From positions 384,813 to 448,812 of the forward strand of contig NZ_AOLI01000019.1 of assembly GCF_000336955.1 (NCBI RefSeq): DNA of 64,000 bases, read 5' to 3'. A program made the position numbers and the translations under genes. Shown here one piece after another: positions 42,533 through 51,801 of the stretch. A model generated the notes under the pieces. It was not told the DNA's origin and made no database searches. It saw only the letters and a program-made list of their open reading frames with translations. The stretch comes from Haloferax larsenii JCM 13917. Its GTDB lineage: Archaea; Halobacteriota; Halobacteria; Halobacteriales; Haloferacaceae. Every line of letters begins with the position of its first letter. The stretch's first letter is position 1.

Positions 42533-42847
42533 TTACTCTCCCGAGAGTGCCACACCCGAGTCGCGACCGTCTTTTCCGTGACGCCAGTACCAGTACAGTC
42601 CGTACAGGCCGCCGGCGAGTAACACCAGTGCGAACCCTTCGAGCGCGTAGTGTAGCGGAGCCCCGTTCACAACGAGTCTGTCCTCGGTGACCTGAAGCAG
42701 TTCGTACGAGAGCCACGTGAGACACATCGACACGAGAAGCACGGTCCGTTCGAAGGCCATCTCGTCGCGGAAGTACTGGACGAGCGTAAATACGAGAAGC
42801 GTCGCGTACGCGACGAGCAACCACTCATCGACGATTTCGGGAATCAT
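42533..42847 (-). CDS. small membrane protein, three helices
   Basis: The 104-residue protein has helices near 9-26, 32-50 and 66-87 with an aromatic GLYGLYWYWRHGKDG end. Its ATG overlaps the stop of the upstream 75-residue membrane gene (ATGA), so the two may form a complex. The family is not recognised. Confidence 0.7.
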   Translation of the reverse strand: MIPEIVDEWLLVAYATLLVFTLVQYFRDEMAFERTVLLVSMCLTWLSYELLQVTEDRLVVNGAPLHYALEGFALVLLAGGLYGLYWYWRHGKDGRDSGVALSGE

Positions 42848-43071
42848 GACCAGTCCCACGGACCGACTGCGACGACGAGTCCCGCGACGGTTGCGACGAT
42901 GGCGACGAAGACGAGTGGCGACGTGGACGCCACCGACGTGAGAAAGTCGATTGGCCCGGCGCTCTGAGAGACACCGATATCGAACTGTCCGGTAGAGAGG
43001 GCGACAGAGAGGCCGATAATGGCGGCAACGACACCGGCGAGTCGCCCACCGAGGGAGGAATCGGAGACCAT
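42844..43071 (-). CDS. small membrane protein, two helices
   Basis: The 75-residue protein has hydrophobic segments at about 9-27 and 45-70 and ends GPWDWS. The minus-strand TTACTTAGTA ~25-30 bases upstream could be a TATA box, giving a leaderless mRNA shared with the next gene. Confidence 0.7.
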   Translation of the reverse strand: MVSDSSLGGRLAGVVAAIIGLSVALSTGQFDIGVSQSAGPIDFLTSVASTSPLVFVAIVATVAGLVVAVGPWDWS

Positions 43072-43201
43072 ACTCCACGTCTGAACGTCCGATACTAAGT
43101 AATTGACATCTCAGCCGTCGGGTGCACCACATCTCTGCCCGCGTGCGCCGCACACTCTCGCGTGCGCAAGCGAAGAAGAGATAATTGTATTCGACCGAGA
43201 G

Positions 43202-43456
43202 TTAATACCCGAGCGTGTCCACCGTCTCGATTCGCTCGATACCGTCGAGTTCGCAGAGGGACGCGACGTCAGGTTCCGGAATCGAGACGACCACACCACC
43301 GAACTGGAGTTCCCGTTCGACCGTCCCACCGAGGTCCGAGACGCGTTCGTCGAGTTTGGTGCGGGCCTCGTCGTCCGTGGGTTCGATTCGGAGTTCGGCC
43401 AGTTCGTCGTCGAAGGGGTCGTCACGCATCCGCCGAACGGGGTGAGAGAGATACAT
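43202..43456 (-). CDS. small acidic protein, unknown (propeptide-inhibitor-like pattern)
   Basis: The 84-residue protein has a ferredoxin-like beta-alpha-beta order (GGTVERELQFGGVVVSIPEP, VASLCELDGIERIETVDTLG) that recalls subtilisin propeptide/inhibitor I9 domains, but without clear diagnostic residues. An internal ATG at 43429 is an alternative start. No protease gene is adjacent, so the role is open. Confidence 0.55.
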   Translation of the reverse strand: MYLSHPVRRMRDDPFDDELAELRIEPTDDEARTKLDERVSDLGGTVERELQFGGVVVSIPEPDVASLCELDGIERIETVDTLGY

Positions 43457-43541
43457 GGCTACTGCTCCGTAGTGCCGAGAAAAAACAGTCGCGGTCGACC
43501 GCGGCGGCCCCGTCTGGGCAGTTGGCCCGGGCGTTGAAGCC

Positions 43542-43826
43542 TCAATCTTCGGTGTAGTAGTACAGCGCTTCGCGCGCGGCATTGCAGTCTGGGCACACCG
43601 AGGGGAACGCTGTGAGCGACCCTACTGCGCCACAGTCGTCACACTGCCAGACGAGGTGCGCTTCGCCGAAGTTCTTGTGTGCGAGCGACCGGTTTTCGAC
43701 GACGGACGGCGGGTTCACGGCCCGAGACTCGGTCGTCGAACGTCGTTCAATCGTCTCCCACATCGCGGGGTCGCCCTCGAACGGCCGCGCCGGTTGTGCA
43801 GGTGTCTTGGTTGATTTGGTTGCCAT
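43542..43826 (-). CDS. rubredoxin-like zinc-ribbon protein
   Basis: The 94-residue protein has a polar N-terminal half, then WQCDDCGAVGSLTAFPSVCP with CxxC...CxxC (CPDC), a zinc ribbon or rubredoxin-like knuckle, ending ALYYYTED. Another in-frame ATG lies six bases upstream. The function is unknown; such proteins may bind nucleic acid or protein partners. Confidence 0.75.
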   Translation of the reverse strand: MATKSTKTPAQPARPFEGDPAMWETIERRSTTESRAVNPPSVVENRSLAHKNFGEAHLVWQCDDCGAVGSLTAFPSVCPDCNAAREALYYYTED

Positions 43827-43864
43827 ACGCATACGTTGGTTCGCGGACACCATAATGCTCGTCG

Positions 43865-44920
43865 TCAGTCGTCGAGAGTGTCCGGCCACGACGACCATCT
43901 GAGTTCGAACCGGACCGGCCCCTCAGGGAGGAACCGACTGGTGTCGGTATCCAGAACCACTTTCTCTGGACGGGGAATCACGACGCGCTCGTCGCCGATG
44001 CGGACCTCGACGTCGTCGGGGGCGTTCGAAAACAGGTGGTCGAACTGCTCGAGCGCAGCGACGACTTCACGCCGGTTCGTCCCACCGGACTGTGAATCGA
44101 GCGGGACGCCGCCGAAGAGCGGTCGGACGTTCACGTCGCGAGAGCGGTTCGAGAGGACGGCGTTCACCGCAGCACCGAGCAGAATCACGAGGCCGCTGAA
44201 GTATAGCCACGTCAAGAGAACCAAAATCCCGGCGACGACGCTGGAATCGGGAGAGCGACTGCTGAACTGGACGTAGAGCCGAAAGAGCGATTCGAACGTC
44301 GTCAGTCCGACCGCCGCGACGAGCGTCCCGGGGACGACTTCGAGGGCGACGAGGTCCTCGTCCGGGAAGATGTAGTACATCGGGAAGAACGTCGCGAACA
44401 GGACGACGACGAGGAGGACGCGGTAGATGACCCACCCGAGCGTCCCGTCGAGTGGCGGGAGCACAGTCTCGATGAGCGCCCCGACGACCACGGCGAGCGC
44501 CACGGTAGCGAAGACGACGATACCGTCCGAGAGCTGGTCGGCGAACGTGTTGGCGGCCTCCGACTCGTAGATGTCCGAGAAGGCTGTGTCGAGACTGCGG
44601 AAGATTCGGAGTGTCCCCCAAACGAGGACGAGCACCCCAATGAGTGACAGGCTGGCAAGTTGGCTCGACGCCTCTAATTCGGCGACGATGACGCCGCTCG
44701 CGCCCGGAGTGAGTACGGATTCGATGACTGCGAAGACGCTCTCGCGGAGGTTCTGGTTCCCAGTCGCGGAGACCGCAGCGAGGACGAGCAGAAACAGCGG
44801 AAGGAGCGAGACGAACGCTCCGTACGCGATGCTTCCGGCCATGAACGTGAGGCGTTCTGTGCGCACCTCGTAGACGATTGCTCGCCCGAGCGTGAGCGCC
44901 CGCTCGACGCGTGAATTCAT
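43865..44920 (-). CDS. YihY/BrkB-family membrane protein
   Basis: The 351-residue protein has six membrane helices of the YihY/BrkB type: the early TFMAGSIAYGAFVSLLPLFL segment, LVWGTLRIFRSLDTAFSDIY in the middle and LTWLYFSGLVILLGAAVNAV near the end, then a soluble tail of ~80 residues. The physiological role is uncertain (once misread as RNase BN). It is monocistronic. Confidence 0.85.
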   Translation of the reverse strand: MNSRVERALTLGRAIVYEVRTERLTFMAGSIAYGAFVSLLPLFLLVLAAVSATGNQNLRESVFAVIESVLTPGASGVIVAELEASSQLASLSLIGVLVLVWGTLRIFRSLDTAFSDIYESEAANTFADQLSDGIVVFATVALAVVVGALIETVLPPLDGTLGWVIYRVLLVVVLFATFFPMYYIFPDEDLVALEVVPGTLVAAVGLTTFESLFRLYVQFSSRSPDSSVVAGILVLLTWLYFSGLVILLGAAVNAVLSNRSRDVNVRPLFGGVPLDSQSGGTNRREVVAALEQFDHLFSNAPDDVEVRIGDERVVIPRPEKVVLDTDTSRFLPEGPVRFELRWSSWPDTLDD

Positions 44921-44945
44921 GCCATCCGATACGTCGGCAGAGGAG

Positions 44946-44950
44946 AAAAA
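44946..44950 (-). terminator. T5 run after the 61-residue membrane gene
   Basis: The minus strand reads GCTTTTTCTCC 19 bases past the stop at 44969, a simple archaeal-type terminator. Confidence 0.35.
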
Positions 44951-44968
44951 GCACGCCGCAGCCGAGTG

Positions 44969-45154
44969 TCAGTGCTGGTCAGAAAACAGCGAAAGCGCGA
45001 TGCCGAAGATGGCGCCCGTTGCGGTCCATTCGGTCGCATAGCCCACGACGGAACCGATAGCGGCACCGAGGGCGACGCAGACGACGACGCTCACAGCGAA
45101 AACCGCAAGCCGACGAGTGTGCCCGGAGCGAACCATATCGAAGTCGGAGGCCAT
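44969..45154 (-). CDS. small membrane protein, unknown
   Basis: The 61-residue protein has a basic start (MVRSGHTRR) and helices at about 15-35 and 43-57. An alternative ATG is at codon 7. It diverges from the thiamine-binding protein gene with ~85 bases between the starts. Confidence 0.6.
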   Translation of the reverse strand: MASDFDMVRSGHTRRLAVFAVSVVVCVALGAAIGSVVGYATEWTATGAIFGIALSLFSDQH

Positions 45155-45241
45155 TCTGCAGCATAGCCTCGTCGGTTCGAAATCGTCGTGCAGTGGCGTA
45201 GCACACCCGTTTTTACAGTTCAGTACGACGAGACATCCGAT

Positions 45242-45556
45242 ATGACAGTCATCGCAATGCTGAGCGTCGCACCGGTAATCGAAGAGAGCATGTCCGGAGA
45301 GGTCGCGAAGGCGGTCGCCGCCCTCGACGACTTCGACGTCTCCTACGAGACGAATCCGATGGGCACCGTCATCGAGGCCGACGACATCGACGAACTGCTC
45401 GCGGCGGTCGGCGCGGCCCACAAAGCGGTCGACGGCGACCGAATCAGTACGTTCCTCAAGATAGACGACAAACGCACCTCCGACCAGCGCGCCGCGGACA
45501 AAGTCGCCGCCGTCGAAGACCACCTCGGGAGGGAAGCGAAGAAAGAACGCGAGTGA
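45242..45556 (+). CDS. MTH1187-family thiamine-binding protein
   Basis: The 104-residue ferredoxin-like protein shows MTVIAMLSVAPVIEESMSGE, then FDVSYETNPMGTVIEADDID, patterns of the MTH1187/YkoF thiamine-binding family. It is probably cytoplasmic and oligomeric. GTTTTTACAG some 25-32 bases before the ATG serves as a TATA box for a leaderless mRNA. Confidence 0.85.
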   Translation: MTVIAMLSVAPVIEESMSGEVAKAVAALDDFDVSYETNPMGTVIEADDIDELLAAVGAAHKAVDGDRISTFLKIDDKRTSDQRAADKVAAVEDHLGREAKKERE

Positions 45557-45643
45557 GTTTTCGCGTCGGTCGAGGCCTGCCCGCGGCCCGAATTCGGTAT
45601 TCGACTGACAAACCCTTTAGCGGAAGGCGCACAATCGGCGTCC

Positions 45644-46576
45644 ATGGATAGCATCAACCGAATGGCCATCGAACTGGTGGACGAGGCGCTCGACTTCGCC
45701 GGTGAACTCGGCATCGAGGGCTACGAACTCGACTCCGGGACGACGGTCATCGACTTCGGCGTCGACGCCGACGGTGGGGTCGAGGCGGGAATGCTTCTCA
45801 CCGAGATACAGACCGCCGGCCTCGCCACCGTGCAGACGCGCATGGGTGAGGTCGCCGGTACCCCGCGCCAGTACGTCGAACTCTCGACGGACCGCCCCGC
45901 ACTCGCCCTTCTCTGCTCGCAGAAAGGTGGCTGGGAACTCGTCTTCGACGACTTCGACGGACTCGGCTCGGGTCCCGCCCGCGCCCTCGTCGGCGAGGAA
46001 GAGGAGTTCCACCACCTCGGCTACTACGACGAGTTCGACCTGACGGTCCTCGCCGTCGAGAGCATCGAACTGCCGACAGACGAGGTGGCCGAACACGTCG
46101 CCGACATGACCGACCTCGAACCAAGCGCCGTGTTCCTGCCGACCTACGCCACCGGCTCGGTCGTCGGGAGCGTCACGAGCTCGGCTCGCGCACCCGAACT
46201 GGCGATGTTCAACCTCTTCGAAGCCGGATACGACCCGAACAACGTCATTTCCGTCTCCGGGAGCGCACCCCTCGCGCCCGTCAGCTACGACGAGAGCGTC
46301 GCGATGGGCCGAACCAACGACGCCGTCGCCTACGGTGGGCGCGTCCACATGACCGTCCACGAGGACTTCGACGACTTCGACAGCGTCATCTCGACCGCCG
46401 GCGAGGAGTACGGCGTGCCGTTCGAGCAGGTGTTCGAAGACGCCGGCTGGGACTTCAACGAGGTCGACCCGGGCATCTTCGGCCCCGCACAGGTCACTAT
46501 CGACGTGGTCGACGGCCCGACGTACACGCTGGGTGAGACGGACGAAGACGTGCTCGCCGAGTCGTTCGGGCTGTGA
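45644..46576 (+). CDS. mch: methenyltetrahydromethanopterin cyclohydrolase
   Basis: The 310-residue enzyme interconverts the methenyl and formyl forms of a C1 carrier; in haloarchaea the carrier is likely a folate. The N-terminal SINRMAIELVDEALDFAGEL, the VQTRMGEVAGTPRQYVELST stretch and RTNDAVAYGGRVHMTVHEDF near the C-terminus are typical. It is followed with a GTGA overlap by an unknown gene, suggesting linked expression. Confidence 0.92.
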   Translation: MDSINRMAIELVDEALDFAGELGIEGYELDSGTTVIDFGVDADGGVEAGMLLTEIQTAGLATVQTRMGEVAGTPRQYVELSTDRPALALLCSQKGGWELVFDDFDGLGSGPARALVGEEEEFHHLGYYDEFDLTVLAVESIELPTDEVAEHVADMTDLEPSAVFLPTYATGSVVGSVTSSARAPELAMFNLFEAGYDPNNVISVSGSAPLAPVSYDESVAMGRTNDAVAYGGRVHMTVHEDFDDFDSVISTAGEEYGVPFEQVFEDAGWDFNEVDPGIFGPAQVTIDVVDGPTYTLGETDEDVLAESFGL

Positions 46577-47058
46577 GGCGAAAGCCGGTCCCGCCCGCCC
46601 CGGACTCGCTCGACCGACTGTGGGAGGCCCACCGCGCCGTCCCGCTGATTCCGGGGTCGGAAGACGACTGCTGCGGTCGCCTTGCGAAGCGGCTGGACGT
46701 GACACCCGACGAGGGACGCGACTGGCTGGTGTTCTGTCAGTCGCTCGGCCTCGCCCGCGAGACGAGTCGCGGCTTCGAGCGCATCCGCGGTGACTGGACC
46801 ACAGGCGAACTCAGAGACGAATTCGTCGACCACGTCTTCGGCGCGCGAGAAGTGCTCGACGCCCTCGGCGACGACCCGCAGTCTCCAACAGCCGTCTTCG
46901 ACGCCTTCGAACCGACCGTTCCGAACTGGGAGCGCCACCGCGACCCCGAAGGGTGGGAGTCGCGCTGGCAGACTCGCGTCGAGCGCCTGCTCGACTGGGC
47001 GGTGCTGTTCGGAGCAGCAGCGCGGGAAGAAGACAGGTACGTCGCGGTCGAGACCTGA
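46573..47058 (+). CDS. haloarchaeal protein of unknown function, coupled to mch
   Basis: The 161-residue soluble, helical protein has a GTG start overlapping the mch stop. A CCGRLAKRLDVTPDEGRDWL segment near residues 33-52 resembles a small winged-helix or wedge fold, and TVPNWERHRDPEGWESRWQ follows later. No family name is recognised. Its stop directly abuts the stop of the convergent GTPase gene (47058/47059). Confidence 0.7.
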   Translation: MRRKPVPPAPDSLDRLWEAHRAVPLIPGSEDDCCGRLAKRLDVTPDEGRDWLVFCQSLGLARETSRGFERIRGDWTTGELRDEFVDHVFGAREVLDALGDDPQSPTAVFDAFEPTVPNWERHRDPEGWESRWQTRVERLLDWAVLFGAAAREEDRYVAVET

Positions 47059-48663
47059 TTATCCGACCTTGGTCACGGTCCCGACGCCTTTCGACCGCCC
47101 TTCGCGGAAGACGAACCGCTGGCCCTCCTCGACGAAGTACGGCCGGAATTTGAACTCGACGCGAGTCGTCCCCGTGTCGCCCGGCAGAAGACGGCCCCCT
47201 TCGGGGTGGAAGATAGCCGCTTCGGAGGCGGTTTCGAGGTGGACGACGGGTTCGTAGCCGTCTTGGATTCGCGTCGGGTGATTGAGGACCATCACCTCGG
47301 CTTCGAACTCGCGGACAGCGGTGGGGTCCGAATGGATGGGCAGGAGGACCATCCCGCGCTTGATTTCGGATTCGTCGACGCCTTTGAGCGCGATGCCGAC
47401 GATTCGGCCGGCGTTCGCCCTGTCGACGCGGTGGTAGTGCATCTCGATAGACCGGACTTCGACCTCGCGGAACGACCCGTCCGACATCGGCCCGAGGAGG
47501 AGTTCGTCGCCAGCCTCGACCGCGCCGGAGTTGACAGTCCCCGACGCGACTGCTCCGACGCCCGTCACCGAGTAGGTGCGGTCGATGTACATCCGGAAGT
47601 CACCTTCGGCGGCGCTTCGCTTCGGCAACGACTCGAAGAGGTGGTCGAGTTTGTCGAGTCCGTCCATCGTCACTGCACTCGTCATCACGATGGGGACGAC
47701 AGACTCGCTGATTTCGTCGACGGCGGCGTCGACACCGTGGCGCTCGACCCGGAGTGGGGTTCGACCGACGTCCCGAAGCAGCCGTTCGACCTCGCGTTCG
47801 ACTTCTGCGCTTCGGGCGTCTGAGACCGCGTCGACCTTGGTGATGGCGACGACGGTCGGCAGTTCCATCGCGAGGAGGATGCCGAGGTGTTCGCGAGTCG
47901 TTCGGGTCGGGCCGTCGTCGGCGGCGACGACGAGCAGGCCGTAGTCGAGTCGCTGGCCGACGAGACCGCGAATCGTCGTTCGAAGCCACGGCTCGTGACC
48001 GACGGTGTCGACGAAAGAGACGAGTCTGTCGGCCTCTTGGACGACCTGCGCGCGGTCGGACTTCCGGTGGGGGTTTCGCATGTGGACCGGGCCGTCGTCG
48101 GAGAAGCCGTAGACGGCGTACGAGAGGTCCGCCGAGAGGCCGCGTTCGACCTCGTGCGGTTGCACGTCGAGGAACGAACGCGTCCCGCCGTCGCCGTCGT
48201 CCGACTGGCCGGTGACGAGCGAGCCGACGAGCGTCGACTTCCCGTGGTCGACGTGGCCGGCGGTGCCGACGACGATGTGGTCGTCGTCCACGTCGAGCAT
48301 CGCGCCTTCGCGGATGGTGGCGACGCCGACGAGGCCGCGCTCGGCGTTCTCGCCGACGCCCCACGTCTCCACGTCTTCGATGTGCGCACCCGCCTCTTCG
48401 GCGAGAAGGGAGAGTACGTCCATTGTTTCGGAGAAGTCGTCCGGCGAGATGCCGGCGATACCGCCGTCGTCGGTGACTCCAACGACGTAGGTGGCGACGC
48501 CATCGCCGGAGAGCACTCTGTGACGGAGCTGGGCAGCAAGCGACTCCATCCGACCATCAGACAGGTGAACGGCGCGAGTGAGGCGTTCTTTGAATTCGAC
48601 GTTTCCGCCTTCTTCCTCACCGCGTTCGAGGGCCGCTTCGAGGGGGGCCCGATCCGCGCTCAT
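47059..48663 (-). CDS. GTPBP1-like translational GTPase
   Basis: The 534-residue protein has an N-terminal ~125-residue domain, then an elongation-factor-type G domain: GHVDHGKST (P-loop), SFVDTVGHEPW (G3), AITKVD (G4) and MTSAVT (G5), followed by two beta-barrel domains (about 350-430 and 440-534). Archaeal/eukaryotic GTPBP1/2-type proteins help stalled ribosomes or mRNA decay; the role here is inferred. The ATG at 48663 is chosen over upstream codons that lack coding character. Confidence 0.85.
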   Translation of the reverse strand: MSADRAPLEAALERGEEEGGNVEFKERLTRAVHLSDGRMESLAAQLRHRVLSGDGVATYVVGVTDDGGIAGISPDDFSETMDVLSLLAEEAGAHIEDVETWGVGENAERGLVGVATIREGAMLDVDDDHIVVGTAGHVDHGKSTLVGSLVTGQSDDGDGGTRSFLDVQPHEVERGLSADLSYAVYGFSDDGPVHMRNPHRKSDRAQVVQEADRLVSFVDTVGHEPWLRTTIRGLVGQRLDYGLLVVAADDGPTRTTREHLGILLAMELPTVVAITKVDAVSDARSAEVEREVERLLRDVGRTPLRVERHGVDAAVDEISESVVPIVMTSAVTMDGLDKLDHLFESLPKRSAAEGDFRMYIDRTYSVTGVGAVASGTVNSGAVEAGDELLLGPMSDGSFREVEVRSIEMHYHRVDRANAGRIVGIALKGVDESEIKRGMVLLPIHSDPTAVREFEAEVMVLNHPTRIQDGYEPVVHLETASEAAIFHPEGGRLLPGDTGTTRVEFKFRPYFVEEGQRFVFREGRSKGVGTVTKVG

Positions 48664-48790
48664 GGAGAGCCGTAGGAAACCGACCGTGAAAACCCTTTCC
48701 GCGGTATCACTTACCGTGAGACAATTTAGCAACCAAGTGGTCTATTGATTTTCGAAGCTCCGGCCAGCGGTTTGACATCGACCAGTGACA

Positions 48791-49336
48791 TCACTCGGAG
48801 AGTCGTTCGTATGCTCGTGTGACGCGCTTGAACGCCTTCTCGTCTCCCGATTTTGCGTCTGGATGTGTCTCCTTTACGCGCTCTCGATACGCCTCCTTGA
48901 CCTCGGCCTGTGAGGCGTCTTCGTCGAGACCGAGCGTTCGAAGTGCCTCGCTTCGGCTCAGTCCCGACCGAGGTGGCCGAACGCGCGGGCCTCCCTGTCT
49001 CCCGTTTCGTCTCCCGTCAGCCCCACTGAATCGACCTGCTCGGGGGCCCTCCTGCGGGTCGCCACGGGGTCCAGCGCCGAACCCTCCCGTCGCTCGCTGC
49101 TGTCGTCCGCTCGCGGAGCGGAACCCGAACCCGGCGGCGTCGGCGCGGACGCGCTTCCCGCGGTAGCGCTCTTTGAGGCGGCCGCTTGCGTGTGAGTACA
49201 TGAAGTACGTCGTCGCGCCGAACGGGAGGGCGACGAGGAGCAAGACCGGTTGGTAGACGAAGGCCAACACCACGAGCAGCATCGTGAGGCCCGCGAACAC
49301 CGCCGCGAGGCCCAAGACGAGTCGTTCCCGGTCCAC
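48791..49336 (-). CDS. membrane-anchored J-domain protein
   Basis: The protein has 181 residues. Two membrane helices (8-28, 30-46) are followed by a Gly/Arg-rich linker (about 70-125) and a C-terminal J domain with LGLDEDASQAEVKEAYRERV and the HPD motif in THPDAKSGDE, needed to stimulate Hsp70/DnaK ATPase. It probably recruits DnaK to the membrane. No zinc fingers are present, so it is not a canonical DnaJ. Confidence 0.85.
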   Translation of the reverse strand: MDRERLVLGLAAVFAGLTMLLVVLAFVYQPVLLLVALPFGATTYFMYSHASGRLKERYRGKRVRADAAGFGFRSASGRQQRATGGFGAGPRGDPQEGPRAGRFSGADGRRNGRQGGPRVRPPRSGLSRSEALRTLGLDEDASQAEVKEAYRERVKETHPDAKSGDEKAFKRVTRAYERLSE

Positions 49337-49427
49337 GACCGCAGTTGGTGGCGCACGCTGGTAAACGTCTCGCCGGGATGGGATGAGTTCGGGGTACAGT
49401 CATAGGGCTCGCCCTCGTGTGTGAACT

Positions 49428-49544
49428 ATGAGCAAGGTCGAATCCGACACAGACGACGAATTCGTCTGTGACGTGTGCGGGCGGGCGTTCGAGACGGCCG
49501 CAGAACGAGAGGCGCACCTCCGGTCGGAGGGACTGGTCGACTGA
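49428..49544 (+). CDS. 38-residue zinc-finger mini-protein
   Basis: A complete small gene: MSKVESDTDDEFVCDVCGRA, then FETAAEREAHLRSEGLVD. It has CxxC and a single His where a classic C2H2 finger would have two; the ending HLRSEGLVD is a recurrent haloarchaeal variant. It may bind DNA, RNA or protein. It sits between the J-domain gene and pyrF. Confidence 0.7.
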   Translation: MSKVESDTDDEFVCDVCGRAFETAAEREAHLRSEGLVD

Positions 49545-49616
49545 CGAGGTCAGTGTCGGCAGCGGTTCGGCGACAGCCACGCGACCAACGACGTCGGCGT
49601 CGGCCGAGACGTCAGT

Positions 49617-50414
49617 TTATCGGTACTGGTTCAGTCGGTCCTTGAGACGCTTCGCCGCCTGTCCGGCGGCTTTGTCGAAGTCCTCGCCCTGGTCTTCACC
49701 GGCGAAGATGATACCGCGCGAGGAGTTGACCAGACCGACGCCGTCGGCCAGACCGAATTCGACGGCTGCCTCGGCGTCGCCGCCCTGTGCACCCACGCCG
49801 GGGACGAGGAACGGGAGGTCGGGAACCTGCTCGCGGATGTGTTCGAGTTCGTCGGGGCCGGTCGCACCGACGACGAGGCCGACGTTTCCGTTCTCGTTCC
49901 AGAGGTCACAGAGCGCGGCGACGCGCTCGTAGAGGGGTTCGCCGGATTCGAGTTCGAGCGATTGGAGGTCCGCGCCGCCGGGGTTCGAGGTGCGACAGAG
50001 GACGAACACGCCCTTGTCCTCGCGGGCGAGGAACGGCTGAATCGAGTCGCGGCCCATGTAGGGGTTGACGGTGATGGCGTCCGCCTCGTCCAGCAGGTTC
50101 GCGTACTTGCGCGTGGTATTGCCGATGTCGGCGCGCTTGGCGTCGAGGAGGACGGGCACGCCCTTGCCGTGTGCGTAGGCAATCGTCTCTCGGAGGGCGC
50201 GCCAGCCGTCGGCGTCCTCGTAGAACGCCGCGTTCGGCTTGTACGCCGCCGCGTGTTCGTGCGTCGCGTCGATGATGCGGCGGTTGAACGCCCACCGCGG
50301 GAGGTCCTTGTCCAGGAGGTGTTCGGGGATGCGGTCGATGTCGGCGTCGAGGCCGACGGAGACGACGCTGTCTACCTGCTCGATTCGGGACCGAAGGTCG
50401 TCGAAGAAGCCCAT
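49617..50414 (-). CDS. pyrF: orotidine 5'-phosphate decarboxylase
   Basis: The last step of UMP synthesis. The 265-residue protein is the long (type 2) form. SVGLDADIDRIPEHLLD at the N-terminus and the catalytic LLDAKRADIGNTTRKYA (Lys/Asp network) are clear, and the phosphate loop is VPGVGAQGGD. It is monocistronic, 66 bases from the MFS gene stop. Confidence 0.93.
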   Translation of the reverse strand: MGFFDDLRSRIEQVDSVVSVGLDADIDRIPEHLLDKDLPRWAFNRRIIDATHEHAAAYKPNAAFYEDADGWRALRETIAYAHGKGVPVLLDAKRADIGNTTRKYANLLDEADAITVNPYMGRDSIQPFLAREDKGVFVLCRTSNPGGADLQSLELESGEPLYERVAALCDLWNENGNVGLVVGATGPDELEHIREQVPDLPFLVPGVGAQGGDAEAAVEFGLADGVGLVNSSRGIIFAGEDQGEDFDKAAGQAAKRLKDRLNQYR

Positions 50415-50480
50415 TGAAACCGAGTGCGACGACGGGGAGTAAGGGGTTTTCCCTTCGAGGTCGGCAATGGGGCGGGTCGC

Positions 50481-51674
50481 TCAGACTGGCCGGTCCACGA
50501 CCCACAGAATCCCCGCACCGACGACCAGCACCCCGCCGAAGGCTGCGAGCGCGCCGGTCGGCGAGACGATGTCGGCGACGACGCCGCCCGCGAGTTCGAA
50601 GGGAACGACCGCGAGCGAGTAGAGCATCCCGGCCGCCGAGAGGACGGTCGCCCGGCCGACCGAATCGACGCGGTCGTTCACGTATTGATTCCCGAGGACA
50701 CCGGAGACGTTGGTCACGCCGCGAGCGAGTGCGAACGCGGGGAACGCGAGCGGGCCGAAAACCGGCAATGCGGCGTACGAGACAGCCACGACGACCGGTG
50801 CAAGGAGGAACCACCGACGGACGCCGAGTCGGTCGCCAATCCAACCAGCGCGGTAGGTCGCCGCGGCCGCGACGAGCGCGAAGACGGCGTAGGAGGCGCT
50901 GACGGCGGTGTTCGTCGCCGAGGACGGGACACCAAGGTCGAGCGCCACGTCGCGGAGAATCGGCTGGTCGAAGATGTAGACCATGTTGACGACGCCGAAC
51001 AGGAGTGCGAAGTAGACCACGAAGCCCCGAAGTGGCGGGCGGGTCAGTTTCTCTCGGATGACGCGGAGCGCCGTCCGGGGGGTGAACCCATCGTCGCTGT
51101 CGCCCGATTCCGGGACCGAGAGGAGAATCGGAATCCCGAGTGCCGTCACCGCCGCGGTGGCGAAGAACGGAACCGAGTAGTTCGTCGCGTCGGCGACGAC
51201 GCCTCCCGCGAGGGTCGTCACGGCCCCGATTGCGAGGCCGATACCGGTCGCACGGCCACGCACGTTTGCGAACTCGTGCGTTTCCTGCGTCTCGTCGAGC
51301 AGGTCGTAGAGCCAGGCGTCGCCACTCCCGGAGCGAAACGTCTGGCCGACCGCCCACGCGGCGTAGACGGTGGCGAACTGGAAGAACGTCTCCGAGAGAC
51401 CCATCGCGACCGTCGAAACGGCGATAATCCCCGTGCCGAGTGCCATCGCGTTCCGGCGGCCGAGCCTATCGCCGAGATACCCCGTCGGAATCTCGCCGCC
51501 GACGAGGGCGAGCCACCAGATACTGTTGAGCGCGCCGACTTCGGCGAACGAGAGTCCGTTCGAGCGAACGAACAGAATCCAGATAGCGGCGGTAAAGGAA
51601 ACGTACTCGGTCGATTTGTAGGCGTAGTATTTCGCGATTGGTGTCGCAAGCCGTCCTCGCCGGAGCACGTCCAT
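50481..51674 (-). CDS. major facilitator superfamily permease
   Basis: The 397-residue protein has about twelve helices and the family loop GYLGDRLGRRNAMALG between helices 2 and 3, repeated as GWIGDRLGVRRWF in the second half. The substrate is unknown. The ATG at 51674 (MDVLRRGRLATPIAKYYAYK) is preferred to an upstream one that would add a non-hydrophobic 37-residue leader. Confidence 0.82.
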   Translation of the reverse strand: MDVLRRGRLATPIAKYYAYKSTEYVSFTAAIWILFVRSNGLSFAEVGALNSIWWLALVGGEIPTGYLGDRLGRRNAMALGTGIIAVSTVAMGLSETFFQFATVYAAWAVGQTFRSGSGDAWLYDLLDETQETHEFANVRGRATGIGLAIGAVTTLAGGVVADATNYSVPFFATAAVTALGIPILLSVPESGDSDDGFTPRTALRVIREKLTRPPLRGFVVYFALLFGVVNMVYIFDQPILRDVALDLGVPSSATNTAVSASYAVFALVAAAATYRAGWIGDRLGVRRWFLLAPVVVAVSYAALPVFGPLAFPAFALARGVTNVSGVLGNQYVNDRVDSVGRATVLSAAGMLYSLAVVPFELAGGVVADIVSPTGALAAFGGVLVVGAGILWVVDRPV

Positions 51675-51801
51675 TGCCTTCACCGCGCCCGCCGAAGGAA
51701 TGAAACTGCCGGACTGCGGCGGGTGAGCGACAGCGTGTGACCGCGGCGGGCAATCGGGGGCCGTTTCCGCGCGTGCCTCGCTCACCCAGTCGGTCTACTG
51801 C

